This document shows positions 17,541 to 26,441 of a DNA stretch of 64,000 nucleotides, piece after piece. Position 1 is the first letter of the stretch; every line of letters begins with the position of its first letter. The stretch covers positions 1 through 64,000 of the forward strand of contig JAEZGY010000092.1 in assembly GCA_023416695.1 (NCBI GenBank). The letters are read 5' to 3'. The stretch is from Bacillota bacterium. Its GTDB lineage: Bacteria; Bacillota; Clostridia; Lachnospirales; Lachnospiraceae. A program made the position numbers and the translations under genes. A model generated the notes under the pieces. The model was given only the letters and a program-made list of their open reading frames with translations, did not search any database and had not been told where the DNA came from.

Positions 17541-19814
17541 ATGACGAAGCATGAAATCAAAGAATTAATAAAAAAGATGACTTTGGAAGAAAAAGCTTCA
17601 TTATGCTCTGGGGAAGATTTTTGGCATACAAAGTCAGTTAAGAGACTGGGTATTCCAGCAACTATGGTAGCAGATGGGCCAAATGGGCTACGTAAGCAAA
17701 ATCTGAAGGCAGATCATCTAGGTGTTAACGACAGCATTAAAGCCGTTTGTTTTCCAACAGGATGTGGGGTGGCCGCATCTTTTCACCGTGAATTGATTAG
17801 AAAGATGGGAGAAGCCATCGGAAATGAGTGTCAGGCGGAAGACGTAAGTGTTGTCTTAGGTCCAAGTACTAACATTAAGCGTTCCCCATTATGTGGACGT
17901 AATTTTGAATATTTATCGGAGGATCCAGTTGTTTCCTCTGAGATGGCTGGAGCATTTATCGATGGTGTTCAAAGGAAGAATGTGGGCACTAGCATTAAAC
18001 ATTATCTTGCAAATAATCAAGAATTAAGAAGAATGTCCTACTCTGCAGAGATTGATGAGCGAACCTTACATGAAATCTATCTAGCAGCATTTGAAGGAGC
18101 AATTAAAGACCACAAACCATGGACTGTTATGTCATCCTATAACCGAGTAAATGGTACTTATGTATCCCAAAGCCGTCATTTTCTAACAGAGATTCTTAGA
18201 GATAAATGGGGGTTTGATGGGTATGTAGTTAGCGACTGGGGTGCAGTAAATAATCGTGTGGAGGACCTTCGTGCTGGGTTAGATCTTGAGATGCCTTCCT
18301 CCAATGGGTTAAATGACGAATTACTTGTAAAGGCTGTAAGAAATGGCTCTTTACAGGAAGCTGATTTGGATCAAGCAGTAGAACGTATCTTAACCATAGT
18401 ATATAAATATATAGAAAATAGAGATCATCAGGCAGTTTTTGACCTGGAGAAGGACCATGCACTAGCACGGCAAATAGCTGAAGAAACTATCGTATTACTA
18501 AAGAATGACAGCATTCTTCCTCTAAATAAAGATGCAAAAGTTGCTTTTATTGGAAAATACGCTAAGGAACCTAGATATCAAGGTGGTGGTAGCTCCCATA
18601 TAAATAGTAGTAGGATAACTTCTGCTTGGGATTGTGCCAAGGATATGGGCAATGTAGAATTTGCCCAGGGCTTTTATGATAAAGAGGATGTGATAGAAGA
18701 AGATCTACTTAAGGAAGCTTTAAAAGCAGCAGCTGAGGCTGAGGTAGCAGTAGTCTTTGCTGGTCTACCAGATTCCTTTGAATCCGAAGGCTTTGACCGT
18801 GTACATATGAGACTTCCAAATTGTCAGAATCATTTAATCAGTGAGATTATTAAGGTCCAGCCCAATACAATTGTTGTGCTTCACAACGGCTCTCCAGTGG
18901 AAATGCCATGGGTAAATGACGTAAAAGGTATTGTGGAAGCATATCTTGGTGGTGAAGCAGTGGGTGGTGCCGTTTATGACATACTATTCGGAAATGTAAA
19001 TCCAAGTGGTAAATTGGCGGAAACCTTCCCAATTAAGCTAGAAGACAACCCTTCCTACTTGTTCTACTTCGGGGAGAAAAATGTTGTCGAATACAGAGAA
19101 GGAGTCTTTGTGGGATACCGTTACTACGATAAGAAAAAGATGGACGTCTTATTCCCATTTGGCCACGGTCTATCCTATACAACCTTTGCCTACTCCAATC
19201 TAAAGGTAAGTACTAAGAAGCTTAAGGACACGGATACTCTCACCGTGTCAGTAGATGTAACCAATACAGGGGCAGTTGAGGGTAAAGAAGTCGTACAGCT
19301 CTATGTGGCTGACAAGGAAAGTGTAGTAATTCGTCCTGAGAAGGAGCTAAAGGATTTTGCCAAGGTGGACCTGAAGCCAGGGGAAACAAAGACGGTAACC
19401 TTCACCTTAAGAAAACGAGCGTTTGCCTACTATAATACGCAGATACATGACTGGCATGTAGAGTCTGGCGAGTTTGATATCTTGATTGGCCAATCCTCCA
19501 AAAACATTGTTCTGTCAGAAACAGTGTTTGTAGAATCCACAGTAAAGCTTCCTGTTCATTATACTACCGACTCTATACTAATGGATATCATGGAAGATGA
19601 AGCAGCCAGAAACATAGTAAGACCGTTAATGGAGTCAAACATGTTCAGTGGTGAAGAGGAAACAGAGGCAGCTAGTGAAGCAATAACACCTGAGATGATC
19701 CGTGCAATGATGGACAACTTCCCACTTCGTTCTGCCCTGTCTTTTGGTGCAAAAGTAACACCAGAACAACTGCAACAGTTAGTGGATGTGTTAAATTCTG
19801 TGCAAAAGCAATAG
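17541..19814 (+). CDS. Glycoside hydrolase family 3 beta-glucosidase
   Basis: 757 residues, full length for a three-domain GH3 enzyme. It has a TIM-barrel domain (about 1-300) with the nucleophile in GYVVSDWGA (Asp232), an alpha/beta sandwich domain (about 315-560), and a C-terminal fibronectin-III-like domain (about 590-670). There is no signal peptide, so it acts in the cytoplasm on imported beta-glucosides or xylo-oligosaccharides. About 75 further residues after the FnIII-like domain form a helical tail. AAAGGAG lies 7 nt before the ATG. Monocistronic with its own terminator. The precise sugar specificity is not readable. Confidence 0.93.
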   Translation: MTKHEIKELIKKMTLEEKASLCSGEDFWHTKSVKRLGIPATMVADGPNGLRKQNLKADHLGVNDSIKAVCFPTGCGVAASFHRELIRKMGEAIGNECQAEDVSVVLGPSTNIKRSPLCGRNFEYLSEDPVVSSEMAGAFIDGVQRKNVGTSIKHYLANNQELRRMSYSAEIDERTLHEIYLAAFEGAIKDHKPWTVMSSYNRVNGTYVSQSRHFLTEILRDKWGFDGYVVSDWGAVNNRVEDLRAGLDLEMPSSNGLNDELLVKAVRNGSLQEADLDQAVERILTIVYKYIENRDHQAVFDLEKDHALARQIAEETIVLLKNDSILPLNKDAKVAFIGKYAKEPRYQGGGSSHINSSRITSAWDCAKDMGNVEFAQGFYDKEDVIEEDLLKEALKAAAEAEVAVVFAGLPDSFESEGFDRVHMRLPNCQNHLISEIIKVQPNTIVVLHNGSPVEMPWVNDVKGIVEAYLGGEAVGGAVYDILFGNVNPSGKLAETFPIKLEDNPSYLFYFGEKNVVEYREGVFVGYRYYDKKKMDVLFPFGHGLSYTTFAYSNLKVSTKKLKDTDTLTVSVDVTNTGAVEGKEVVQLYVADKESVVIRPEKELKDFAKVDLKPGETKTVTFTLRKRAFAYYNTQIHDWHVESGEFDILIGQSSKNIVLSETVFVESTVKLPVHYTTDSILMDIMEDEAARNIVRPLMESNMFSGEEETEAASEAITPEMIRAMMDNFPLRSALSFGAKVTPEQLQQLVDVLNSVQKQ

Positions 19815-19832
19815 AAATTCTATAGATGGACT

Positions 19833-19876
19833 AGGGTGTATTCAGGTGGGGCACCCCCCCTTGAATGCACCCTTTT
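19833..19876 (+). terminator. Terminator of the GH3 gene
   Basis: AGGGTGTATTCA pairs with TGAATGCACCCT around a GGTGGGGCACCCCC inner stem, followed by TTTTT. Confidence 0.9.
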
Positions 19877-19913
19877 TGTGTTAGAAGAGTGTGGTATATC
19901 GGAAAAATAGCAC

Positions 19914-19942
19914 TTAACAAATAGAAAAAAGTGGTGTATACT
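19914..19942 (+). promoter_or_regulatory. tRNA-Gly promoter
   Basis: TTAACA (19914-19919), a 17-nt spacer and TATACT (19937-19942) end 19 nt before the mature tRNA. Confidence 0.7.
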
Positions 19943-19961
19943 AATTAAGTACATAAAAATT

Positions 19962-20033
19962 GCGCGAGTGGCTCAGTGGTGGAGCATCTCCTTCCCAAGG
20001 AGAGGGCCGCGGGTTCGAGTCCCGTCTCGCGCT
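19962..20033 (+). tRNA. tRNA-Gly (anticodon CCC)
   Basis: A 72-nt cloverleaf without encoded CCA. The acceptor stem GCGCGAG pairs with CTCGCGC. The anticodon stem TCTCC/GGAGA frames loop TTCCCAA with anticodon CCC. The T arm GCGGGTTCGAGTCCCGT is intact. Its 3' end doubles as the attachment site of the element carrying the adjacent integrase, and the insertion preserves the gene. Confidence 0.95.
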
Positions 20034-20042
20034 TCTTTGATT

Positions 20043-20087
20043 AACACCGCAAACCTTTGTAAAACAAGAGTTTACGGTGTTTTTTGT
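20043..20087 (+). terminator. tRNA-Gly terminator
   Basis: ACACCGCAAAC pairs with GTTTACGGTGT, followed by TTTTTTG. Confidence 0.8.
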
Positions 20088-20108
20088 TTTCTCATTAATG
20101 CTTATTTA

Positions 20109-20126
20109 ATGAGTACGCTTGAGTAC
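20109..20126. repeat. GAGTAC repeat pair between attL and the integrase
   Basis: ATGAGTAC (20109-20116) and TTGAGTAC (20119-20126) parallel the TTGAGTAC pair at 902-921 beside the other tRNA-Gly-like att sequence. These are likely recombinase-binding sites. Confidence 0.45.
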
Positions 20127-20130
20127 ACTT

Positions 20131-21384
20131 TCATAATGCTGATTCATATAGTTGTTCCGTTTTATCATTACCATAAGGATTAAACAGATAGCCGAGTGCG
20201 GTTCGCTCATCGCGATGTCCTAAAGCACGTCTGATTTCATCTAAAGGAACGCCATTAGCATCTAATAAAGAGGCAAAAGTTCTTCGAATATCATGACTAC
20301 TTTTTACCATAATATTAGCATTATGACAAAGCTTCTCAATACGATTTGCGATATTTCTTGAATTGATACGGCCTTTTGCATTGCAGAAGATAAAATCGTC
20401 TTCTCCAAAATGATACTCTTGGTTAATTTCTCTTACCGTGTTAAGAATTATTCTGGCCTTTTCCGTCAGGTATAATTTACGATTCCCTTCGTCATTATTG
20501 GTTTTAACATGTTCCACGATTACACGTCGTGGTGTGGTAAAGGTACCATCCATGCTCATAGTAGATTGTTTGGATTCCATTCTTTGTACATGAACATAGT
20601 TTCCTTCAATGTCACTCCATTTTAATGCTACTAATTCACCAACTCGAACTCCTAGCTGAAATATTAGCTGAATAGCGTATATGCTAGTCATATCTGGGTA
20701 ATCCTTAAGCGTGGCTTCCATTGCCAGAAATATCGCTTCAATATCTTTCGGTAAATAGACCTGAGTCTCGTTGGACTTTTTGGGTACATGTCTACAGAGC
20801 CCGGTATTGAGTTTACACTTGTCCCAAGGATTAATGAAAATAATATTTCTATCATAGGCAAATTCTAGAATACCCTTAAATATTAGTTTCATATTATTTA
20901 GCTCTTTTTTTGTCAGTTTGTATTTCTTAATTGTAAGATGAAAAAAGTCTTCTATATGCTCTTTGGTAAGCTTTTGCAATGGTATGGAAACTACTGGATT
21001 ATTAAGGTAATATCTATTCCAATGTTGAGAATGTCTGCGAAGTGTTTCAGTGCTTTTGGTTGAAATACTCTTTTTATTTAGCCAATCTTGATAGAGAGTT
21101 TCTAGAGTATTCTTTTTGATATTATCATCTTCATAGAATTCTATTAAGGCTTGTTGCAGAGAGGAATAGGATGATCTTGCAATCTTCTTTCGACCTTTAT
21201 CAGTATTCACATAGGTGGACCATCTAGCTTTTTCATCTTTTGGCTCCGTAATCTTATAAGGATGTCGGGATATTATTTCTTTGATTTTCATTTCTTCAAT
21301 CAATCTCAGCACGTCTGGTTGGATTGTATCATATGTATATTGATTTGGTAAGGGTATAAATGAGTTTTTTTTCATATTAAGCAT
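20131..21384 (-). CDS. int: Tyrosine site-specific integrase
   Basis: 417 residues. An N-terminal arm-binding-like region (about 50-100), a SAM-like core-binding domain (about 105-200), then the catalytic domain. The visible active-site set is the first Arg in LGVRVGELVALKW, HDIRR (His and second Arg), LGH, and Tyr in RTALGYLF. The gene points toward tRNA-Gly and ends about 100 bp from it, the classical arrangement of a tRNA-targeting integrative element. Start is uncertain: ATG 21384 follows AAAGG by only 2 nt; an in-frame ATG at 21375 has an 11-nt gap. Confidence 0.93.
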   Translation of the reverse strand: MLNMKKNSFIPLPNQYTYDTIQPDVLRLIEEMKIKEIISRHPYKITEPKDEKARWSTYVNTDKGRKKIARSSYSSLQQALIEFYEDDNIKKNTLETLYQDWLNKKSISTKSTETLRRHSQHWNRYYLNNPVVSIPLQKLTKEHIEDFFHLTIKKYKLTKKELNNMKLIFKGILEFAYDRNIIFINPWDKCKLNTGLCRHVPKKSNETQVYLPKDIEAIFLAMEATLKDYPDMTSIYAIQLIFQLGVRVGELVALKWSDIEGNYVHVQRMESKQSTMSMDGTFTTPRRVIVEHVKTNNDEGNRKLYLTEKARIILNTVREINQEYHFGEDDFIFCNAKGRINSRNIANRIEKLCHNANIMVKSSHDIRRTFASLLDANGVPLDEIRRALGHRDERTALGYLFNPYGNDKTEQLYESAL

Positions 21385-22053
21385 GACCTTTCATATTTTT
21401 AGAAAGTATGCTAGAAAGATGGGGGGCATAAGATTTAAGTATATTCATTGAGAGGGAAAGAATAAGAACAAATAATATCGAGAAATGGAATATAAGGAAT
21501 AATTAAATAATATGATTACGAATTATAGTATAATATAGCGAAATGTTTTGCTTGCTATTGAGCAAATATTTTTATATAGATATAACAATCTTTATGTATG
21601 CTATTATGTTGTTGGATACTTCTGTAATATTTACATCTCTAACATCAATTCCGAATCATTATTCTATGATATAAAAATGTTCTGTTGTCAATGTACAAAA
21701 TAAAATTCACTCGATACAATTAGGATATAAATGATATAATTAATATAGATATGAATATTTTTCAAGAGAAGGTAAGTTACTGTTCTTATGTAAAGTCTTG
21801 TCTATGATAATGGATTTTGATCAAGTATTAACATTCTCATATATAATATGATAGAAAACACAGAAAACTGAGCGAAAAATTATAAAATATTATTAAGATT
21901 TTGAGATACATAAAAGATTGTAGTAAACATGCAAAAAATATGGAATTATATAGTGAAAATTAGTTAATTATTAAATTATATATTATGTATGATTGATATA
22001 TTAATTATGCTAAAGTGATTAAACTATCAAATAATGAAAATTGGGTGAGCGGC
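21385..22053. other. AT-rich intergenic region inside the element
   Basis: About 670 bp of low-complexity AT-rich DNA upstream of the integrase. I see no convincing gene, hairpin or repeat. It probably holds the integrase promoter. Confidence 0.4.
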
Positions 22054-22557
22054 ATGGGACGAGAAAAAAATATAGTAGTAAAACTTAATGATAATACTGA
22101 GGTAGTATATAATTCGTTGGCTGAAGCATGTAAAACGTATAGTATAGATATTCGAGATGCATATAATCGGTTATATAAATGTAATTGGACCCCTGAAGAG
22201 ACTTTTGGCTTAATTCCTAGAAAGAGAACCTATAGATTTAAAAGTAAAAGTATAGCATGTACAGTAAATGGGATAGAATTTCCGACGATTGCTGCAGCTT
22301 GTCGATATTTAAATGTAGATTCCAGATTGGTTGATGTTAGAATGAAAAGATTGGGTTGGAATTTAGAAGAAGCATTAGGGTTAATAACTCATATAAATAA
22401 TAGAAAAATACCTGTAACAGTTAATAATATAGATTTTCCTTCTATAAGGAAAGCTTGTGAGCACTACAATGTGAGTTATCAAATGACCAGACTATACTAT
22501 AGGAAATACAACATTTCTATAGAAGAGGCTATTAATAGAGCTAAGAAAAATAATTAG
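22054..22557 (+). CDS. Protein of three IENR1-like (intron-encoded-nuclease) DNA-binding repeats
   Basis: About 167 residues from ATG 22054 (GGTGAGC upstream; a GTG at 22015 is an alternative). The protein is essentially three repeats of about 50 residues. Each has a hydrophobic start (V..N..E/IDFPS), a helix-turn-helix-like EACK/AACR/KACEHY segment, and an ending such as W(T/N)xEE(T/A)(F/L)GLI. This matches the pattern of IENR1 repeats that tether homing endonucleases to DNA. No nuclease domain is attached. It lies between the integrase and a large structured RNA region, so it may be a stand-alone DNA-binding accessory. Confidence 0.55.
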   Translation: MGREKNIVVKLNDNTEVVYNSLAEACKTYSIDIRDAYNRLYKCNWTPEETFGLIPRKRTYRFKSKSIACTVNGIEFPTIAAACRYLNVDSRLVDVRMKRLGWNLEEALGLITHINNRKIPVTVNNIDFPSIRKACEHYNVSYQMTRLYYRKYNISIEEAINRAKKNN

Positions 22558-22628
22558 AATTACACCCAAGAATAATGTATGTATTATTGATTTTCAAATA
22601 CATCTAATACATGATTTAAATATGTAAA

Positions 22629-22660
22629 AAAGAACAGATTTTTAATCTGTTCTTTTTTTT
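22629..22660 (+). terminator. Strong terminator after the IENR1-like gene
   Basis: AAGAACAGAT pairs with ATCTGTTCTT, followed by eight T. Confidence 0.9.
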
Positions 22661-22828
22661 GAATACAATTATATATCGTATTTTTCAAAGCAATTAGAGT
22701 TTTTGAACCAGGTGTTATATAAATCACTCAGTTTTTCTGTAAAATCTATCATACTATATATGAAACCTTAAATCAGGTCTCATAAAACAGTATAGAGTGA
22801 AAAAATCCTGGTACAAACTAGGTTGTGT

Positions 22829-23420
22829 TGAGAGGTGGATCACAGAAAAATAACCTTTTGTATACCAGACGGGAGTAATAACCCATACCGATACAAGGAA
22901 TTGCCGTTAGAGGGTGGCGGTCTACCTTTGTGTATATGTACCGCTTTTCTTTCAGGTTGTTTAGGGATACAACCTGGGCGTGATGAACCGAAACAAAATC
23001 CTAGAGATGTGTACCGTCCTGTCGTCCTTTGTTCTAATAACATAGGCAATTATTAGGTTTTAATGAAGGAGGGGGGAACGCTGGTAGAGATTATGACTTA
23101 GTGCGTCTGATGGCAGACTTCGGCACTTGTCACAAATATGTGATAAGCCAGCGATGTAGAAATACATGCGAGCAGAAACCTCAAATGGCTCCATACGGGC
23201 TAACAACTGCTTTCTTCCCTGCTTTTGAAACTCCTTATTTATGTACATAATTAGTTCTATCATGGGAGTTTCAAAAGCAGGGGGGGGGTTAGCTTCGCCG
23301 TTCCTAAACTCACCATCGGACTAGTTTAGCGTCATGGTTGACTGTAGGTATGGGTACCCTATATGTAAAATCAGCTAGAAAAGGAACGGCAGGAGGCTAG
23401 GTAGGGAGCCTTCATCAATA
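22829..23420 (+). ncRNA. Large, highly structured non-coding RNA candidate (~590 nt)
   Basis: A GC-richer block in AT-rich DNA with a nested set of stems. These are CAGGTTGT/ACAACCTG (22953-22976); CGCTGG/CCAGCG (23079-23152) enclosing AGTGC-GTCTG/CAGAC..GCACT and TCAC/GTGA arms; GCTAAC/GTTAGC (23200-23293) enclosing an ~18-bp stem (about 23218-23235 with 23264-23281); GCCGTTCC/GGAACGGC (23297-23304 with 23382-23389) enclosing CTAAACT/AGTTTAG; and a final AGGCT/AGCCT hairpin. Open frames crossing it look accidental. Size and mobile context recall ornate phage/element RNAs (ROOL, GOLLD), but I cannot match either. No group I or II intron core was found. Confidence 0.6.
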
Positions 23421-23954
23421 TGTTTTATATGTATAATAAAATGTATTTAAGAAGTATTTAATAATAATAAAGATGAATAGATATTCTTGTAAGGATACTT
23501 AATAATGTAAATTCTATTAAGATATTGTATGAACTATTTAGTTAGTAACAACTAGAATAATTATCTAATTTTGAATGTAGTAAATGTGTTTTTATAAAAT
23601 GAATCATGATTGAGATAAGAAATTCTTTATGGGTAAAGAAGAGACGAAATGCTACATAATAACTTGTATATTGTAGATAACTCATTAGAAGAATAGATCG
23701 TTAGTATCTAAACAAATGTATATAGAACATTGTATATTTTATGAGGCAGAAATATGTTATAGCTCTGTTGCCTAGAAGATGGTTCTAAATCATCGTGCAG
23801 ATGGTACTGAGACCTCGGAATATACATTGACCAATAAATTTATAATAAAATGTTCTACTGAATAGGACAATGAATATATTAATAGTAGGGTATAAGATAT
23901 GCCTTATTTTATATTTTCGTTTCATTATTTCTAGCATACTATATCTTTCTGATT
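23421..23954. other. AT-rich spacer between structured RNA and the IscB locus
   Basis: About 530 bp with no credible gene. If the IscB guide follows the family rule, the last bases of this stretch (just before about 23955) would contain the guide at the 5' end of the omegaRNA. Confidence 0.35.
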
Positions 23955-24230
23955 CACACAGGCATGCCTGTGGGGGTATATAAAAACCCTGAGAGAGTAG
24001 CCTAAGTGAAGACTATCATTAGTTGGAACTACGTTAGGAGAGAATAGATAGTTATCTGTGAATATTATACCTAGTTCGCAGCTCTAAGGTGTGTGATTAA
24101 ACAATCGTGTGGAATAGCGATAGTGTTGCATGCAAATATAAAACCTCTCATTAACATTGGCGAAGGTATCACAACAGAGATTAAAGTCTCTGCATTATGG
24201 TATTTAGTTACCATGAAAGGAGTACCTGTT
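23955..24230 (+). ncRNA. Predicted omegaRNA (HEARO-like) of IscB
   Basis: About 275 nt immediately upstream of iscB, same strand, rich in pairings. These include CACAGG-CATG-CCTGTG (23957-23972), GGGT/ACCC, CCTAA/TTAGG, TAGTT-GG-AACTA, ACTATC/GATAGT, and two adjacent hairpins just before the RBS: CAGAGATTAAAGTCTCTG and ATGGTATTTAGTTACCAT. IscB omegaRNAs are encoded directly upstream of the ORF, with the guide at the RNA's 5' end. Limits are inferred from position and pairing; the 5' boundary is the least certain. Confidence 0.6.
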
Positions 24231-25478
24231 ATGGTGTATGTACTTAATCAAGATGGACAACCACTTATGCCTACTAATAGGCACGGTAAAATCAGACAGT
24301 TATTAAGAAATGGCCAGGCTAAAGTAATAAGCAGGTGTCCATTTACAGTTCAACTAATGTATAGTAGCACGAACTATACACAGCCTGTCAATTTAGGTGT
24401 TGATACAGGTAGTAAATATATTGGTGTATCTGCAACTACAGAATCTCTTGTATTGTATGAAGCTGTTGTAGGACTACGTCAAGATATTTCATCGTTACTA
24501 GCTGTTAGAAAACAACACCGTAGGGCAAGAAGAAATCGCAAAATCCGTTACAGAGAAGCTCGTTTTAAAAACCGTACACGTGAAGTTGGATGGTTAGCGC
24601 CATCGGTACAACATAAAGTAGATACCCATCTTACTGCTGTTAATGTTACATGTAGAATTCTTCCGGTCACTAAAATCACTGTAGAAGTTGCATCCTTTGA
24701 TATTCAGAAAATTAAGGACCTTACAATAACTGGTGTAGAATATCAGCAAGGAGAACAACTAGGTTTTTGGAATATAAGAGAGTATATATTTTTTAGAGAT
24801 GGACATGTTTGCCAATGCTGCAAAGGAAAGTCTAAAGATAAGTTTTTAAATGTACATCATATTGAGAGCCGACACATAGGTGGAGACGCACCAAACAATC
24901 TAGTAACATTATGTAAGACTTGCCATCATGGTTATCATAGTGGAAGTATTAAATTACCAAAAATTATTAAGAGGGGAAACTCCTATAGGGATGCCTGTTT
25001 TATGGGTGTAATGCGATGGGCTTTTTATAATAAACTTAAAGAAGTTTACAGTTTACAAGGAAAAGAAGTAAGATTAACCTATGGATATATAACTAAAAAT
25101 ACTCGTTTTGTAAATAATTTACCTAAAAATGATTATATAGATGCTAGGTGTATTAGTGGTAATCCATTGGCAAAGGCTTTGGGATACTATTTTTTTCAAA
25201 AAAAGGTCAGATGCCATAATCGTAGGATACACAAAGATAAAATACTAAAAGGTGGTTATAGAAAACGTAATCAAGCTAATTATTATGTATATGGATTTAG
25301 ACTTTTTGATAAAGTACTTTATAAAAACATAGAGTGTTTTATCTTTGCTAGAATGTCTACAGGCTATATGAATTTACGACAATTAGATGGAACGCTTATC
25401 AAAACTAATGCAAGATATGATGATTTAAGACTTTTAGAACCAAGATCTAGTTTTTTAATAGAAAAAAGATTATATTAG
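24231..25478 (+). CDS. iscB: IscB RNA-guided nuclease (Cas9 ancestor family)
   Basis: 415 residues, normal IscB size. The N-terminal PLMP domain (GQPLMPTNRHGKIRQLL) is followed by RuvC-I with Asp58 (GVDTGSKYIGV), an Arg-rich bridge helix (about 92-116), RuvC-II Glu152 (TVEVASF), an HNH domain with zinc Cys194/197 and Cys228/231 and catalytic HH209-210 and Asn223, then RuvC-III Asp304 (DYIDARCISG). All catalytic acids are present, so it should be active. ATG 24231 follows AAAGGAG by 8 nt; upstream in-frame ATG 24093 lies inside the predicted omegaRNA and is rejected. No TnpA transposase is nearby, so the element is non-autonomous. Confidence 0.93.
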   Translation: MVYVLNQDGQPLMPTNRHGKIRQLLRNGQAKVISRCPFTVQLMYSSTNYTQPVNLGVDTGSKYIGVSATTESLVLYEAVVGLRQDISSLLAVRKQHRRARRNRKIRYREARFKNRTREVGWLAPSVQHKVDTHLTAVNVTCRILPVTKITVEVASFDIQKIKDLTITGVEYQQGEQLGFWNIREYIFFRDGHVCQCCKGKSKDKFLNVHHIESRHIGGDAPNNLVTLCKTCHHGYHSGSIKLPKIIKRGNSYRDACFMGVMRWAFYNKLKEVYSLQGKEVRLTYGYITKNTRFVNNLPKNDYIDARCISGNPLAKALGYYFFQKKVRCHNRRIHKDKILKGGYRKRNQANYYVYGFRLFDKVLYKNIECFIFARMSTGYMNLRQLDGTLIKTNARYDDLRLLEPRSSFLIEKRLY

Positions 25479-25492
25479 CAATAATTCAAAAG

Positions 25493-25516
25493 AATGGCTC
25501 TTAAGGGCTAACCATT
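25493..25516 (+). mobile_element. Possible right-end palindrome of the IscB element
   Basis: AATGG...CTTAAG...CCATT forms a small imperfect palindrome 15 nt after the iscB stop, where IS200/IS605-like elements carry a subterminal hairpin. Weak evidence by position only. Confidence 0.3.
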
Positions 25517-25613
25517 AGGTTTGGTCCATAAAATTTTAAACTATTTATTTTAGACTATATAACAACAAGTAAGATTTCTTGTAGAAGTTGTGTAAGTATT
25601 TCGATATATAACT

Positions 25614-25650
25614 AAAAGGTCTTCTATTTTTAATTATAGAAGACTTTTTT
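25614..25650 (+). terminator. Terminator downstream of iscB
   Basis: AAAGGTCTTCTA pairs with TAGAAGACTTTTTT around an AT loop. Confidence 0.85.
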
Positions 25651-25974
25651 ATTGCAAGAGAAATTGCTATGTAAAAAAGAAAACGTTGTAACAATCTCAA
25701 TTAGTTTTATCTGATCTTCACGAATCTTTTTCTTTCGGAAATTCTTAAGATCATCAATTCGTTTGTGGTAAGCATCATTATATGTTAAGCCTTTAAGACT
25801 CTCCAACTGCTCATTTTTGTCTAATAGTTATTTATTATCGTTCCCAATCTCCTTCATCCAGTAATTGTGTTCATATTTGCTATTCTTTGAGAGGAATGTC
25901 TTAAGCTTTTCTATCCTCATAAATCCATATCCAATAATTTCGTCACTTCTTCTATTAGTTGAATTTTTATACAT
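25651..25974 (-). pseudogene. Decayed gene for a charged helical protein
   Basis: On the minus strand from ATG 25974 a frame reads 48 codons to TAA (25828-25830), then continues in the same frame with coiled-coil-like sequence (LKGLTYNDAYHKRIDDLKNFRKKK). The nonsense codon in an otherwise continuous, charged helical peptide suggests a broken gene. Family not recognised; possibly a mobile-element protein. Confidence 0.4.
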
Positions 25975-26213
25975 AGAGTATGACAGAAAATTTTGATTCT
26001 ATAAACAGAAAAATCATGTAAAAAAGTTCCCCATAGTAAGTTATATAGGGAACTGTTGAAATACCTCTTCTGAAATAGTGCGGCCTGCCAATTAATACTG
26101 ATAATCAGGCTGTGTTATGTAGAAATATTAGTAGATATTTATGTAATATGGTAATGCCGTTGAACATAGTTCTTCCCACGAGCTGTAGTCTGTGGTCAAA
26201 GAAACATAGTTAA

Positions 26214-26441
26214 CTAATTTAGCATTAGGTATATTCTTAAAAAGTTCAAACATTTAGTATTGAAGCTACTTTTTCTTTTAAAGTCATCAAAACTAGATAC
26301 TTGTGTGTGCTCTAACATAAATTCGTTAGTTGGAAGTTCATCATAAGACATATTATTTCCTTTTATAGCAAATTGTTCTTTTACAAGTTCATCAAGTTGT
26401 TTCTGTAATTCATCAAAATCAAATATTTTAAATGTTACCAT
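26214..26441 (-). CDS. Small hypothetical protein, probably truncated element gene
   Basis: 75 codons with an excellent AAGGAAGGAG site before ATG 26441. The peptide begins MVTFKIFDFDELQKQLDELVKEQF and contains TNEFMLEHTQVSSFDDF. This FM..T...SFDDF pattern is familiar from short conserved proteins of integrative elements and phages. The last ~20 residues look unlike the rest, so the 3' end may be frameshifted. Function unknown. Confidence 0.4.
   Translation of the reverse strand: MVTFKIFDFDELQKQLDELVKEQFAIKGNNMSYDELPTNEFMLEHTQVSSFDDFKRKSSFNTKCLNFLRIYLMLN

Noticed and set aside
22835..23263. Three short frames within the structured RNA region
   Set aside because: Composition follows the palindromes, there is no RBS, and the frames terminate at stem boundaries; explained by RNA structure.
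22829..23420. Group I or group II intron
   Set aside because: No domain V (GAGC...GUUC), no GUGYG start, no group I P7 core and no intron-encoded reverse transcriptase were seen.
24093..24230. 46-residue N-terminal extension of IscB
   Set aside because: It lies in the structured omegaRNA region; ATG 24231 has a proper AAAGGAG site and begins the PLMP domain exactly.
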